Made by a program: the position numbers and the translations under genes. Below the pieces are notes generated by a model. It saw only the letters and a program-made list of their open reading frames with translations, had not been told where the DNA came from and did not search any database. This document shows, one piece after another, positions 26,225-34,810 of a stretch of DNA of 64,000 nucleotides (the first letter of the stretch is position 1; each line of letters begins with the position of its first letter). The stretch spans positions 434,001 through 498,000 of the forward strand of contig NZ_BDDE01000012.1 of NCBI RefSeq assembly GCF_008327685.1, given 5' to 3'. Origin of the DNA: Actinomadura sp. K4S16. Its GTDB lineage: Bacteria; Actinomycetota; Actinomycetes; Streptosporangiales; Streptosporangiaceae.

Positions 26225-27646
26225 ATGATGCGCACATCCGTCCAGATCCTCGTCATCGGTGGCGGGCCGGCAGGGTCCACCGCCGCGACACTGCTGGCCC
26301 GCCAGGGATTCTCGGTGATGCTGCTCGAGAAGGACCACTTCCCGCGGTACCACATCGGCGAGTCGCTGCTGCCCTCGTGCCTGCCGATCCTGGACCTGAC
26401 CGGGGCCCGGGAGAAGGTCGAGGCGCACGGGTTCAAACGGAAGGGCGGCGCCTACTACGCCTGGGGCGAGGAGAACTGGGAGCTCCGGTTCAGCGAGCTC
26501 TTCGGCACCGAGTACAGCTGGCAGGTCCGCCGGGCCGACTTCGACCAGCTGCTCCTGGAGCACGCCCGCAGCGAGGGCGTGGAGGTCCACGAGGGCGTGA
26601 CGGTCCGCCAGATCGGCTTCGAGGGCGAACGCGCGGTGAGCGCGACGTGGGAACGCGCCGGCGGCGAGGGCGAGGAGGCGACCAGCGGGGTCGTCGCCTT
26701 CGACTACGTCCTGGACGCCTCGGGCCGGGCGGGGCTCCTGGCCACCAAGCACCACCACAGCCGCCGCCACCACGAGGTGTTCAAGAACGTCGCCCTGTGG
26801 GGGTACTGGAAGAACACCAAGCCCTTCGGGTACGGACCTGAGGGCGGCATCGGCGTGTGCTCCATCCCGCACGGCTGGCTGTGGCAGATCCCGCTGCACG
26901 ACGGGACGGTCAGCGTGGGCGCGGTCATCACCAAGGAGCACCTGCGGGAGCAGCAGGCGAAGCAGTCGGACATCGCGCAGATCTACCGCGGCCACATCGC
27001 GGAGAGCCCGCTGATCTCCAACCTGGTGGAGGGCGCCGAACTCAGCAGCGAGGTGAAGGCGGAGACGGACTACTCCTACGTCACCGACCGGTTCGCGGGC
27101 CCCGGGTACCTGGTCGCCGGCGACGCGGCCTGCTTCCTCGACCCGTTGCTCTCCACCGGCGTCCACCTGGCGATGTACAGCGCGCTGCTGTCCGCCGCCA
27201 CGCTGTCCTCGATCCTGCGCGACGGGGTGGACGAGGCGGACGCGACGAGCTTCTACACGCAGGCGTACAGGACGGCGTACGAGCGCCTCCTCGTCCTGGT
27301 CTCGGTGTTCTACGAGGCCTACCGCGGCCGCGACGAGCACTTCTTCAACGCACAGCGGCTGAGCCGGCGGGAGAAGAGCAACCTCAAGCTGCACGAGGCG
27401 TTCCTGCACATCACGGCCGGCGTCGAGGACCTGGCCGATGCCATGGACCAGGAGCGCGCGTACGACGCCGTCGCCAAGGAGCTCGTCGGGCCCGACGCCG
27501 AGGCCGGCAACCCGCTGGCCAACCACAACGTCAACATGCTCCAGCCGCCCGACGACCCCGGCCGTTCGCTGGCCGGGCTCTACCTGGCCATCGAGCCGAA
27601 GCTGACCCTGATGTACGCGGACTCCAGGAAGCCGGAAGCCGTCTAG
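26225..27646 (+). CDS. Flavin-dependent halogenase (CndH/phenol-type)
   Basis: The 473-residue protein has the FAD motif GGGPAGS (12-18), the FPRYHIGESLLPSCLPIL stretch typical of FADH2-dependent halogenases, a candidate catalytic Lys in FKRKGG (about 71), and the halogenase-specific W218-L-W-Q-I-P223 (WxWxIP). The SVGAVIT and GDAACFLDPLLSTG motifs follow. Relatives chlorinate or brominate phenols and other electron-rich rings, here most likely the hydroxyphenazine made by PhzS. A separate flavin reductase is needed and is not in the cluster. AGGAG precedes the ATG at 26225. A strong terminator follows. The family call is good; halogen and position are unknown. Confidence 0.87.
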   Translation: MMRTSVQILVIGGGPAGSTAATLLARQGFSVMLLEKDHFPRYHIGESLLPSCLPILDLTGAREKVEAHGFKRKGGAYYAWGEENWELRFSELFGTEYSWQVRRADFDQLLLEHARSEGVEVHEGVTVRQIGFEGERAVSATWERAGGEGEEATSGVVAFDYVLDASGRAGLLATKHHHSRRHHEVFKNVALWGYWKNTKPFGYGPEGGIGVCSIPHGWLWQIPLHDGTVSVGAVITKEHLREQQAKQSDIAQIYRGHIAESPLISNLVEGAELSSEVKAETDYSYVTDRFAGPGYLVAGDAACFLDPLLSTGVHLAMYSALLSAATLSSILRDGVDEADATSFYTQAYRTAYERLLVLVSVFYEAYRGRDEHFFNAQRLSRREKSNLKLHEAFLHITAGVEDLADAMDQERAYDAVAKELVGPDAEAGNPLANHNVNMLQPPDDPGRSLAGLYLAIEPKLTLMYADSRKPEAV

Positions 27647-27695
27647 GGCTTCCCGGGTCCTGACCGCCCTCTCCATCTCTCCGGCCCTACAGCGA

Positions 27696-27735
27696 ACGGC
27701 GCGCTTCCCGGGCGATCGCCCGGGAAGCGCGCCGT
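27696..27735 (+). terminator. Terminator after the halogenase (40-bp perfect palindrome)
   Basis: Positions 27696-27735 form one perfect inverted repeat centred on GATC, followed by CTTCTTCG. It ends the phzS-halogenase unit, so the downstream genes need their own promoter or read-through. Confidence 0.8.
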
Positions 27736-27793
27736 CTTCTTCGACCTCAGCCTTCTTCGACCCTCAGCCGAATCACTTCCCAGCGGAGCTCCG

Positions 27794-29431
27794 ATGACCG
27801 AGACACCGGCGGTCCAGATCTTCACCAAGCCGGACTGTGTACTCTGCAAGAACTCCAAACGCGTGCTCGACACGGCCGGAATCCCCTACGAGGAGCTGGA
27901 CACGGCGACCGCGACCCGGCTCGCCGACTCGGCCGCGTACTTCTCGGGACGCCCCACGCTGCCGCAGGTCTTCGTCGGCGGGCAGTGGATCGACGGGCAG
28001 GACGATCTGAAGGCGCTCGCCGAAGCGGGCCGGCTCCGCGAGGTCGTCGAGTCCGCGCGGGGCGCGCTGCCGCTCGACTCGGTGACCGACGAGGATCTGG
28101 CCAGGGGCGCGCAGGACGTCCCACTCGTCGACCATCTGTCCCGGACCGACGGGACCCACGACTCCGATCCGGAATCCTGGCCCATCCTGCGCTTCTACCA
28201 ACGGATCTTCGGTTTCTGGCCGAACACGCTGGCCTACCTGTACCGCTGGCCGACCGCCTACAAGCTGTTCGTGTACTGCCAGAACATCGCCTCGCTGCAG
28301 AAGGCCGCCGCGACCGTCGGCACGCCCGTGGTCTCGATCATCGGCTACGGCTCGTCCGCGGCACAGGGCTGCACGTACTGCATGACGCACAGCATCACGA
28401 TGTTCAAGGGCCTCGACGTCGACGTCGACGCCCTGAAGGCCGCGCGCCGGGGCGACGCCGGTCCCGGCAACCCGTTCGGTCCCTTCGAGGTGGCGGTCGT
28501 GGACCTCGCTGCGCAGGCGACCAGGAACGCCGTAACGGACAAGGCCGTCGAGGCGGTCCGCAGGACCGCGGACCAGGGGCGCACGAAAGCGGTGGACCCC
28601 GACGAGGCGCTGGAGGCCGTCACCCAGATCGGCGCCTCGATGGGGTTCTTCAACGTCTTCAACGACCTCAGTGGTCTCGCCATCGAGGGCGACTGGGCGC
28701 AGGTGGCGAAGTCCAAGGGGATCGACGGCGGGCGGCACGCCGCCGAGGACGAGAACCCCGACAACCTGGCGCACGGCGTGCCCGAGGGCGGGCCGGCGGC
28801 CGAGGAGATGCTCGCCCGGTACGCGTCGGAGGTCGGCGACGTCACGGAGTTCACCACGCGGCATCTCGGGCTGATGCCCGCCTGGATCGCGGCCTGGCCG
28901 GACCGGACCAGGTCGCTTCACGCCTACATGTACGCGACCCTGATGAACGGCGACGGCGACGCAGTGATCGCTGGAGAGCTGAAGCACCTCATGGCCAGGG
29001 TGGCCGCGGCCTCCCGCGGCCACACCTACCTCGCGGCGGTCGAGGGCTTCATGGCGGCCCATGTCGCCGAGGACCCCGAGCGCGCCGCGGCGCGGGCGCG
29101 GCACGCCTACCGGGCGGCGATCGGCGACCCGGAGTCGATGGAGCCGTTCGACGCCAAGGAGCAGAGCGCGCTGCGCCTGGCGTGGCTGTCCGCCCAGAGC
29201 CCGCTGGTCACTCCGCGGCGGTTCGTCGAGCCGCTCGTCGAAATGTACGACGAGCGGGCCATCACCGAACTCATCGTCTGCTGCGCCGTCGCGTCGCTCG
29301 TGCAGCGCTTCGTCGCCGTGGTGCGGCCGGACATCGAACCCGAGGTCGGGACGTTCCTCGCGGGCAACGGCCTCGACGCCGATCTGCTGGCGGTCCGCTA
29401 CCCCGCCGACGGCCGGCCGGCGCACCGCTGA
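27794..29431 (+). CDS. Glutaredoxin-AhpD-like (carboxymuconolactone decarboxylase fold) fusion protein
   Basis: The 545-residue protein joins an N-terminal glutaredoxin/thioredoxin fold (about 5-90) to an all-helical AhpD/CMD-like region. The first has redox C15-V-L-C18 and the TLPQVFVGG cis-proline loop. The second contains GC193-TYC196-MTH199, the CxxCxxH peroxidatic motif of AhpD. The C-terminal third looks like a second, Cys-poor CMD repeat. AhpD enzymes use the dithiol pair to reduce peroxides and normally need an external thiol donor, which the fused domain could supply. Phenazines generate peroxide by redox cycling, so a protective role fits the context. The alternative is a redox tailoring step. 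Confidence 0.78.
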   Translation: MTETPAVQIFTKPDCVLCKNSKRVLDTAGIPYEELDTATATRLADSAAYFSGRPTLPQVFVGGQWIDGQDDLKALAEAGRLREVVESARGALPLDSVTDEDLARGAQDVPLVDHLSRTDGTHDSDPESWPILRFYQRIFGFWPNTLAYLYRWPTAYKLFVYCQNIASLQKAAATVGTPVVSIIGYGSSAAQGCTYCMTHSITMFKGLDVDVDALKAARRGDAGPGNPFGPFEVAVVDLAAQATRNAVTDKAVEAVRRTADQGRTKAVDPDEALEAVTQIGASMGFFNVFNDLSGLAIEGDWAQVAKSKGIDGGRHAAEDENPDNLAHGVPEGGPAAEEMLARYASEVGDVTEFTTRHLGLMPAWIAAWPDRTRSLHAYMYATLMNGDGDAVIAGELKHLMARVAAASRGHTYLAAVEGFMAAHVAEDPERAAARARHAYRAAIGDPESMEPFDAKEQSALRLAWLSAQSPLVTPRRFVEPLVEMYDERAITELIVCCAVASLVQRFVAVVRPDIEPEVGTFLAGNGLDADLLAVRYPADGRPAHR

Positions 29432-29535
29432 CCCTCGTCCCGACCAGGTGGGCCGCCGGCCGCCGGGAGACCATCCGGACCACGCGCCGCCGGTCGCGCC
29501 CGCCCCACGCAGTGGAGAGAACCGGAGGAGATCTC

Positions 29536-31017
29536 GTGAGCAGACGGGGAGTTCTCGGGCTCGGAATGCTCGGGCTCGGCATCGGGTACTTCTTGTGGTA
29601 CACGCCGTACAGTGCCCTGGCCAAGGGCCTTTCAGGTGGTCTGCTGCCGGGTGCCGACGAACCCGTGGGCGGTCTCGTGCTGCTTCCGGCGGCGGTGCTG
29701 GGCCAGGTACTGGCCATGCCCGTCTTCGTGTACCTCGGGGGCTGGCTGAAGTATTCGGGACGGCGCGAGATCGCGGGACGCTCGATCCCCTTTCCCTCCC
29801 GGCACACCGCATGGTCGGCGTTCTGGATGGCCCTCATCATCGGCACGACGACGCTCAGCTTCACGTTTCCCGGCGCTTCCATCGTCTTCATGCTCGTGCT
29901 CATGCGCATCAGCACCCTCGTCAACGCCCCGGCCGTGGACCTGATACGGCGGCACAAGATTCACTGGTACTCGGCCGCGGCCCTGGTGCTGTGCCTGCTG
30001 TCGGCGGTCATCGCGCTGGCCGACGCCGCCAACTACACCCTCACGGCCGCCGCCCTGCTGTGCCTCGGCTGCTACGCGATGGGCTACCACAACCGGTTCC
30101 GCCTGATGAGCGCGCACGCGAAGACCGGCGATCCGTTGCGCGATCGCAGGTACTTCATCGAGGAGCACATGACGGCGCCCTTCGTGCTCCTGCTGATGGT
30201 CGGCGTACCGGCGCTGATCGGTCAGGGCTCGTGGATGCACGACCTGCGCGTCGGCTTCACGTCGTTTCTCACCACCCCGGCGGTGTTCCCGGCGCTGCTG
30301 ATCGGCGTCTGCTACGAGGGGCTGTTCATCATGACCAGCCTGATATTCATCAACCGGCGGGAGTTCTCCTTCGGCACGCCGGTCCACGTCTGCGCCAGCA
30401 TGCTGGCTGGCATCGCCGCCTCTCTCGTCCTGCACGGCGTCTTCGACTCGCCGCTGCCCAGTTCCGCCCAGTACGTGACCGCGGTGATGGTGGTCGCCGC
30501 CGCCTTCATCCTGAGCTGGGAATCGGTCCGGGTCCTCCTCGCCCGGAGGCGGACGCGGCGGGCGGCCGTGCTCGACGGGATCATGTTCGTCTGCGGCGGC
30601 AACACCAGCCGGTCGCCGATGGCCGCGGCGATCGCCCGCGCCGAGCTCGCCGCGAACGGCGGCACGCCGGGCCGGTGGATCGGCAGTGCGGGCGTCTCGG
30701 TGCGCTCGCCCGGGGCGCCGCTGGCCCCGGAGGCCGCGACGGCTCTTGCCGAGCTGGGCATCGACCCGCCCCTCGACCACCGGTCGCGGCAGCTGACCCC
30801 GGCCATGTGCGCCGCGACCAAGATGATCTACTGCATGACCCGCGCCCAGCGGGACCTGGTGGTGGAGCTCGCTCCGTCCGCCGCCGACCGCACCGTGTGC
30901 CTCGACTCGGAGGCCGACGTGCCGGACCCGGCCGGGCAGCCGCTCGACGCCTACCGCTTCTGCGCGGCCCGCTTCCGGACCCTCATCCGTCAGGGTCTCC
31001 GCGAACAGTGGGCCTAG
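29536..31017 (+). CDS. Polytopic membrane protein fused to a low-molecular-weight protein-tyrosine phosphatase domain
   Basis: The 493-residue protein starts at a GTG after GGAGGAG. Residues 1-335 contain eight to ten hydrophobic segments of no family I recognise. Residues 346-493 are a complete LMW-PTP/arsenate-reductase-like domain: the P-loop C353-GGNTS-R359-S (CX5RS), TKMIYCMTRAQRD, and the general acid Asp in D464-P465 (VPDPAG). The phosphatase should be cytosolic and active. LMW-PTPs usually act with bacterial tyrosine kinases or on small phosphorylated compounds. In a biosynthetic cluster it might dephosphorylate a substrate coupled to transport. It lies between the glutaredoxin fusion and the exporter gene, all on one strand. 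Confidence 0.78.
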   Translation: MSRRGVLGLGMLGLGIGYFLWYTPYSALAKGLSGGLLPGADEPVGGLVLLPAAVLGQVLAMPVFVYLGGWLKYSGRREIAGRSIPFPSRHTAWSAFWMALIIGTTTLSFTFPGASIVFMLVLMRISTLVNAPAVDLIRRHKIHWYSAAALVLCLLSAVIALADAANYTLTAAALLCLGCYAMGYHNRFRLMSAHAKTGDPLRDRRYFIEEHMTAPFVLLLMVGVPALIGQGSWMHDLRVGFTSFLTTPAVFPALLIGVCYEGLFIMTSLIFINRREFSFGTPVHVCASMLAGIAASLVLHGVFDSPLPSSAQYVTAVMVVAAAFILSWESVRVLLARRRTRRAAVLDGIMFVCGGNTSRSPMAAAIARAELAANGGTPGRWIGSAGVSVRSPGAPLAPEAATALAELGIDPPLDHRSRQLTPAMCAATKMIYCMTRAQRDLVVELAPSAADRTVCLDSEADVPDPAGQPLDAYRFCAARFRTLIRQGLREQWA

Positions 31018-31056
31018 TGATCAGCCGAACGAATTCGACTGAAGGGGAAGCCCGTC

Positions 31057-32772
31057 ATGCGCATCCTGCGCGAACTCAGGGATGGACTTCAGGGGGTGAT
31101 GGCCCTCATCCGCCAGGGCGGATCGCCTCGAAAACGCCACACCGGGGCTTCGTACCAGCACGCCTCGGCGTTCTGGGTCGGTTTCGTGCTGACCACCGTC
31201 GGCACCGTCATGCAGATGCCGATGTACTTCATGGCGCGCGACATGGACTACCACATCGCCGGGATGGCGATGACCAGGGGCATGTGGGTCGGCATGGTCC
31301 TGGTGTTCATCGGCCTGGGCCTCACCACATACAGCCTGTTCCCGCGGTCGCGGCCGGCCAGGCCCGAGTTGAGCAACATCAGCATCGGACCTCTCGACGA
31401 CGCCAAGGTCAGACCTTCGCATCTCGCCTTGTTGGCCGTCCTGGCGTTCGCGGTCGTCATCGACGGTATGAAGCCGGCCTCGTTCGGCTTCGTCGTGGTC
31501 GGCGCGGAGGCGGAATACGGGCTGCGCGGGCCGCAGCACCCGGCGGCCGACGCGCTGCCCATCGGGCTCTACCCGCTGTCGGGCATCTTCGGCACCATGG
31601 TCGGCTCTTTTCTCTGGGGCTGGCTGGGTGACCGCATCGGGCGGCGCGCCTCCATTCTGCTCGCGGCGATGCTGTTCATCGGGAGCTCGATGTGCGGTGC
31701 GATGCCCGAGTACTGGATGAACCTGGTCTGCTGTTTCATCATGGGTCTCGGAGCCGGGGGAATGATCCCCGTCGTCTTCTCGCTGTTGGCCGAGACGGTG
31801 CCGAGGCGGCACCGGGGTTGGATGATGCTTCTGATCGGCAGCAACGTCGCCACCGCCTACGTCGCCGTGAGTTGGCTGGCGTCGACCCTGGCGGCACCGG
31901 AGAATTTCGGCTGGCGGATGTTGTGGCTCGTGGGCCTGCCCACGGGCGCGGTGCTGATAGTCCTCAACCACTGGATTCCCGAGTCTCCGCGATTCCTTCT
32001 CCAGCAGGGCCGGGACGACGAGGCACGCGCGGTCATGCGGCGTTACGGCGCCGTTCCCGTCGAGAGGCCGGGGGAAGTCTCCGTGGGCACGGAGCAGCAC
32101 CGCGGATTCGGAGACCTGTTCTCGAGACAGTTCTTCGGTCTGACGGCGGGCGTTCTCCTCCTCGCGCTGAGCGTCGGCGGCACCCAGTACGGGTTCCAGC
32201 AGTGGATGCCGTCCAACCTGGAACGGCTCGGTCTCTCCACGGTCGACGCGAGCAGCCTGATGCGCAACGCCGCGATCATGGGGCTCCCGTTCACCGTGCC
32301 GGTCGCCATGGCCTACCACTGGTGGTCCAGCAAGAAGACCGCCCTGGTGGTCTCCGCCTTCATCGGCGCCGCACTCGGCGCCTTCGTGCTGCTGGGCGAG
32401 GAGATCACGGCCAACCGCACCTTGCTCTACGTGTTCCTCGTGGTGCCGGTGTGGGGGATCGGCATCATGAACGCCGTGCTGGCGGCGTACACGGCCGAGG
32501 TGTACCCGACCTCCATCCGATCCCGCGGCAGCGGGCTGTCCGCGGGATCGGTCAAGGCCGGCGGGGTCCTGATCCTGGCCTTGGCGGTCGTGGCGTTCGC
32601 CGCGCCGTCCATCCGGATGACCGCCGCCGTCGGCGCGGTCCCCATGCTGCTGGCGGTCGTCGTGCTCGCCCTTTTCGGCCCGGAGACACGGCACAGGCGA
32701 CTTGAGCAGATCACGGCCGGCGGGGCGCCCGGACCGGTCCCCGCTCCCGCCAGGACCCCCGCCGCGGACTGA
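31057..32772 (+). CDS. MFS transporter (putative phenazine exporter)
   Basis: The 571-residue protein has an unusual N-terminal extension of about 105 residues with two hydrophobic segments, then a 12-TM MFS core with the motif A loop GDRIGRRAS and the central WIPESPRFLLQQGRDDEARA loop of sugar-porter-like members. GAAGGGGAAG precedes the ATG. It directly follows the membrane-phosphatase gene and ends the phenazine block, so product export is the natural suggestion. It converges with the GNAT gene only 5 nt away. Substrate is inferred from position only. Confidence 0.85.
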   Translation: MRILRELRDGLQGVMALIRQGGSPRKRHTGASYQHASAFWVGFVLTTVGTVMQMPMYFMARDMDYHIAGMAMTRGMWVGMVLVFIGLGLTTYSLFPRSRPARPELSNISIGPLDDAKVRPSHLALLAVLAFAVVIDGMKPASFGFVVVGAEAEYGLRGPQHPAADALPIGLYPLSGIFGTMVGSFLWGWLGDRIGRRASILLAAMLFIGSSMCGAMPEYWMNLVCCFIMGLGAGGMIPVVFSLLAETVPRRHRGWMMLLIGSNVATAYVAVSWLASTLAAPENFGWRMLWLVGLPTGAVLIVLNHWIPESPRFLLQQGRDDEARAVMRRYGAVPVERPGEVSVGTEQHRGFGDLFSRQFFGLTAGVLLLALSVGGTQYGFQQWMPSNLERLGLSTVDASSLMRNAAIMGLPFTVPVAMAYHWWSSKKTALVVSAFIGAALGAFVLLGEEITANRTLLYVFLVVPVWGIGIMNAVLAAYTAEVYPTSIRSRGSGLSAGSVKAGGVLILALAVVAFAAPSIRMTAAVGAVPMLLAVVVLALFGPETRHRRLEQITAGGAPGPVPAPARTPAAD

Positions 32773-32777
32773 GGAAC

Positions 32778-33335
32778 CTAGGACGCCTGCCTGCTCGCTC
32801 GCCACTCTGGGGCGAGCACCGACCAGACCTCCATGTCCTGCCGCTTCCCGCGATAGAGGTAACTTTCGCGGAGCGTGCCCTCCTTTGTCATCCCGAGCCG
32901 CTCGGCCACGGCGATGCTGGCCCGGTTGGCGGACGAGACCAGCCATTCCACCCGGTGGATGCCCCGCTCTTCGACGGCCCAGTCGATGATGACGCGCACC
33001 GCCCTGGTCACGAGGCCCTTGCCCGCGGCGGACGGCTCCAGCCAGCAGCCGGCCTCTGCGGTGCCCTGCCCGACGTCCATCGTCACGAAGAGGACGCCGC
33101 CCACCAACCTGCCGCCTGCCCATATGCCGTAGATCCGTCCCTTGTCGGCTGCGGCCTTGTCGGCGTACGCCTGCAGGTGCGAACGGCTGGACTCCAGGTC
33201 CGTGACGCGGTCCGGGAGCCCGACGTGCCGGCCGATGAACTCCCGTCCCCGGTCGATGTGGTCCAGGAACTCTCCGGCCTGCCATGGTTCGAGCGGCCGC
33301 AACTCCGCGCCATCGCCAAGGGGCACCGCGTACAT
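32778..33335 (-). CDS. RimJ/RimL-type GNAT N-acetyltransferase
   Basis: The 185-residue protein has the GNAT fold of the ribosomal-protein-serine acetyltransferase group: LRPLEPWQAGEFLDHI at the start, AEAGCWLEPSAAGKGLVTRAV for acetyl-CoA binding, and NRASIAVAERLGMTKEGTLRES. The ATG at 33335 is chosen because GGAGG lies 5 nt upstream; a GTG at 33347 is the longer alternative. It converges with the MFS exporter. Targets are not predictable. It probably marks the right edge of the phenazine cluster. Confidence 0.85.
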   Translation of the reverse strand: MYAVPLGDGAELRPLEPWQAGEFLDHIDRGREFIGRHVGLPDRVTDLESSRSHLQAYADKAAADKGRIYGIWAGGRLVGGVLFVTMDVGQGTAEAGCWLEPSAAGKGLVTRAVRVIIDWAVEERGIHRVEWLVSSANRASIAVAERLGMTKEGTLRESYLYRGKRQDMEVWSVLAPEWRASRQAS

Positions 33336-33451
33336 CATCGCCTCCACGGTCAGAACCGGTACGAACTGCGGTGGATCTTCTCACGGGAGGCGCCTTCCGC
33401 CGGCCCGCCGTTCGGCGCCCTCGAAGGACCGGTCCGGTCGGGACGTTCCGC

Positions 33452-33874
33452 TCAGTCGCGCCAGGGCATGTGCTGGAGGGTCCAGGTGTTGCCGTCCGGG
33501 TCGGCGAAGTAGGCGTAGAAGACGCCGCCCATGTCCTCGACGGGGGCGACGTCCGCGCCGCGCTCGATGAAGTCGGACCTGGCCTGCTCGATGTCGCTGA
33601 CGACCAGGTGCAGCCCGCGCTGCGAACCGACCGGCATGTCCATGCCGGGCAGGCCCTCCGTAAGTGCGATCGAGCAGGCCGAGCCGGGTGGGGTGAGCTG
33701 GACGTAACGGACGCCGTCCGAGGGCCGCACGTCGACGTCGGCGTTGAAGCCGAGGCCGGTGTAGAAGTCCTTGGCGCGGTCTATGTCCCTGACGGGCACT
33801 GGGACGAGTTCGAGCAGGAGCATCCCCGGGCGTACGGGCAGCACCGGGTTGCCGGCGGGCTGGGACTCGGTCAT
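33452..33874 (-). CDS. VOC-family protein
   Basis: The 140-residue protein starts at MTESQPAGNP and has a VOC module: LVPVPVRDIDRAKDFYTGLGF, GLHLVVSDIEQARSDF and GVFYAYFADPDGNTWTLQ. It overlaps the SRPBCC gene by 4 nt (ATGA) and is the last gene of an ArsR-SRPBCC-VOC operon. This gene trio is common in actinobacteria and is usually autoregulated. The VOC substrate is unknown. Confidence 0.85.
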   Translation of the reverse strand: MTESQPAGNPVLPVRPGMLLLELVPVPVRDIDRAKDFYTGLGFNADVDVRPSDGVRYVQLTPPGSACSIALTEGLPGMDMPVGSQRGLHLVVSDIEQARSDFIERGADVAPVEDMGGVFYAYFADPDGNTWTLQHMPWRD

Positions 33875-34368
33875 GGGTGGCGTCCTTTCGATAGCAGGGC
33901 GTCGAGCCGGTCGTAGGACTCGCCCGCGCCGCGTCGCATGGGGCCGCGGAGCACACTGTCGCGTGTCTCGCGCGTGGGGTACCGGACGGTGATGTTCACG
34001 GCGGTGCGGTCGTCCCGCTCGTCGAAGGCGGTGGTGACCAGGGCCTCGCCGGCCTCCCAGCCGTCGTGGATTTCGCTCTGCACCAGCCTCGCCGGTGCGT
34101 CCACCTCGAAGAAGACGCCGCCGTAGCCCATCTCGGCGCCGCCTGGACCGTGGGAGACGAAGCGCCAGGCGCCGCCGGGACGCAGGTCGACCTCGCAGAC
34201 GACGAGCCGCCAGCCGCGGGCGCCGTGCCACTGCTTCAGCAGGTCGGGCCGCGTGAACGCGTCGAACACCCGGTGCCGGGGCGCGTCGAACGTCCGGCTG
34301 AGAAGGATCTCGGTGTCGGACGGCGCGCTGACGACGAGGCCCGCGCCGCGAGGCGGCCAGGTCGTCAC
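33871..34368 (-). CDS. SRPBCC/AHSA1-type lipid-binding domain protein
   Basis: The 165-residue protein has the AHSA1-like START fold: ILLSRTFDAPRHRVFDAFT at the start, LKQWHGARGWRLVVCEVDLRPGG, and YGGVFFEVDAPARLVQSE. Such proteins bind small hydrophobic ligands. The GTG at 34368 overlaps the ArsR stop by 4 nt, and the end overlaps the VOC start by 4 nt, so all three are translationally coupled. A role in handling a hydrophobic toxicant is inferred. Confidence 0.86.
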   Translation of the reverse strand: MTTWPPRGAGLVVSAPSDTEILLSRTFDAPRHRVFDAFTRPDLLKQWHGARGWRLVVCEVDLRPGGAWRFVSHGPGGAEMGYGGVFFEVDAPARLVQSEIHDGWEAGEALVTTAFDERDDRTAVNITVRYPTRETRDSVLRGPMRRGAGESYDRLDALLSKGRHP

Positions 34369-34709
34369 GGGTCGTCCTGCTCGTCTTGCTCCCCGAGCCT
34401 TGCGAGCAGGTCGTCGAGCCGCTGGTAGCTCTCCTCCCAGTACTCGCGGAAGTCCGCGAGCCAGGCCAGGGCGTCCCGGAGCGGGCGGGCCTCGAGCCGG
34501 CACGGCCGCCGCTGCGCGTCCCGGCCGCGCGAGACGAGGCCGGCGCGTTCCAGCACGCGCAGGTGCTTGGACACGGCGGGCTGGCTCATGTCGAACGGCG
34601 CGGCCAGCTCGCCCACCGACGCCTCGCCCCGGGTCAGCCGGGCCAGGATGGCCCGCCTCGTCGGGTCGGCGAGCGCGGCGAACGTCGCGTCCAGGGTGCT
34701 GGTGTCCAC
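34365..34709 (-). CDS. ArsR-family winged-helix repressor
   Basis: The 114-residue protein has the ArsR core ALADPTRRAILARLTRGEASV, then VGELAAPFDMSQPAVSKHLRVLERAGLV as HTH. It lacks the CxC metal-binding helix, so it is not a classical metal sensor. It is of the type found with SRPBCC partner genes. A palindrome suited to this repressor lies 23 nt upstream. Confidence 0.9.
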   Translation of the reverse strand: MDTSTLDATFAALADPTRRAILARLTRGEASVGELAAPFDMSQPAVSKHLRVLERAGLVSRGRDAQRRPCRLEARPLRDALAWLADFREYWEESYQRLDDLLARLGEQDEQDDP

Positions 34710-34729
34710 TGATCAAACCTTCCGGTTCT

Positions 34730-34745
34730 ATAACCAGTTGGTTTT
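34730..34745 (-). promoter_or_regulatory. Operator of the ArsR-SRPBCC-VOC operon
   Basis: AACCA-GT-TGGTT (34732-34743) within an AT-rich island lies just upstream of the arsR-type gene. It resembles the ATAACC-NNN-GGTTAT-like sites typical of autoregulated ArsR-SRPBCC operons. Autoregulation is therefore likely. Confidence 0.55.
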
Positions 34746-34810
34746 GTATCGGGGGACAGTACGGCCTGTCAAGCGGCCGGGCCCGCGCGCCGGCCCGGCG
34801 TCATCGCATG

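Noticed and set aside
31057..32772. Sugar transporter
   Set aside because: The PESPRFLL motif is shared with many MFS branches, and the context of a phenazine cluster favours product export.
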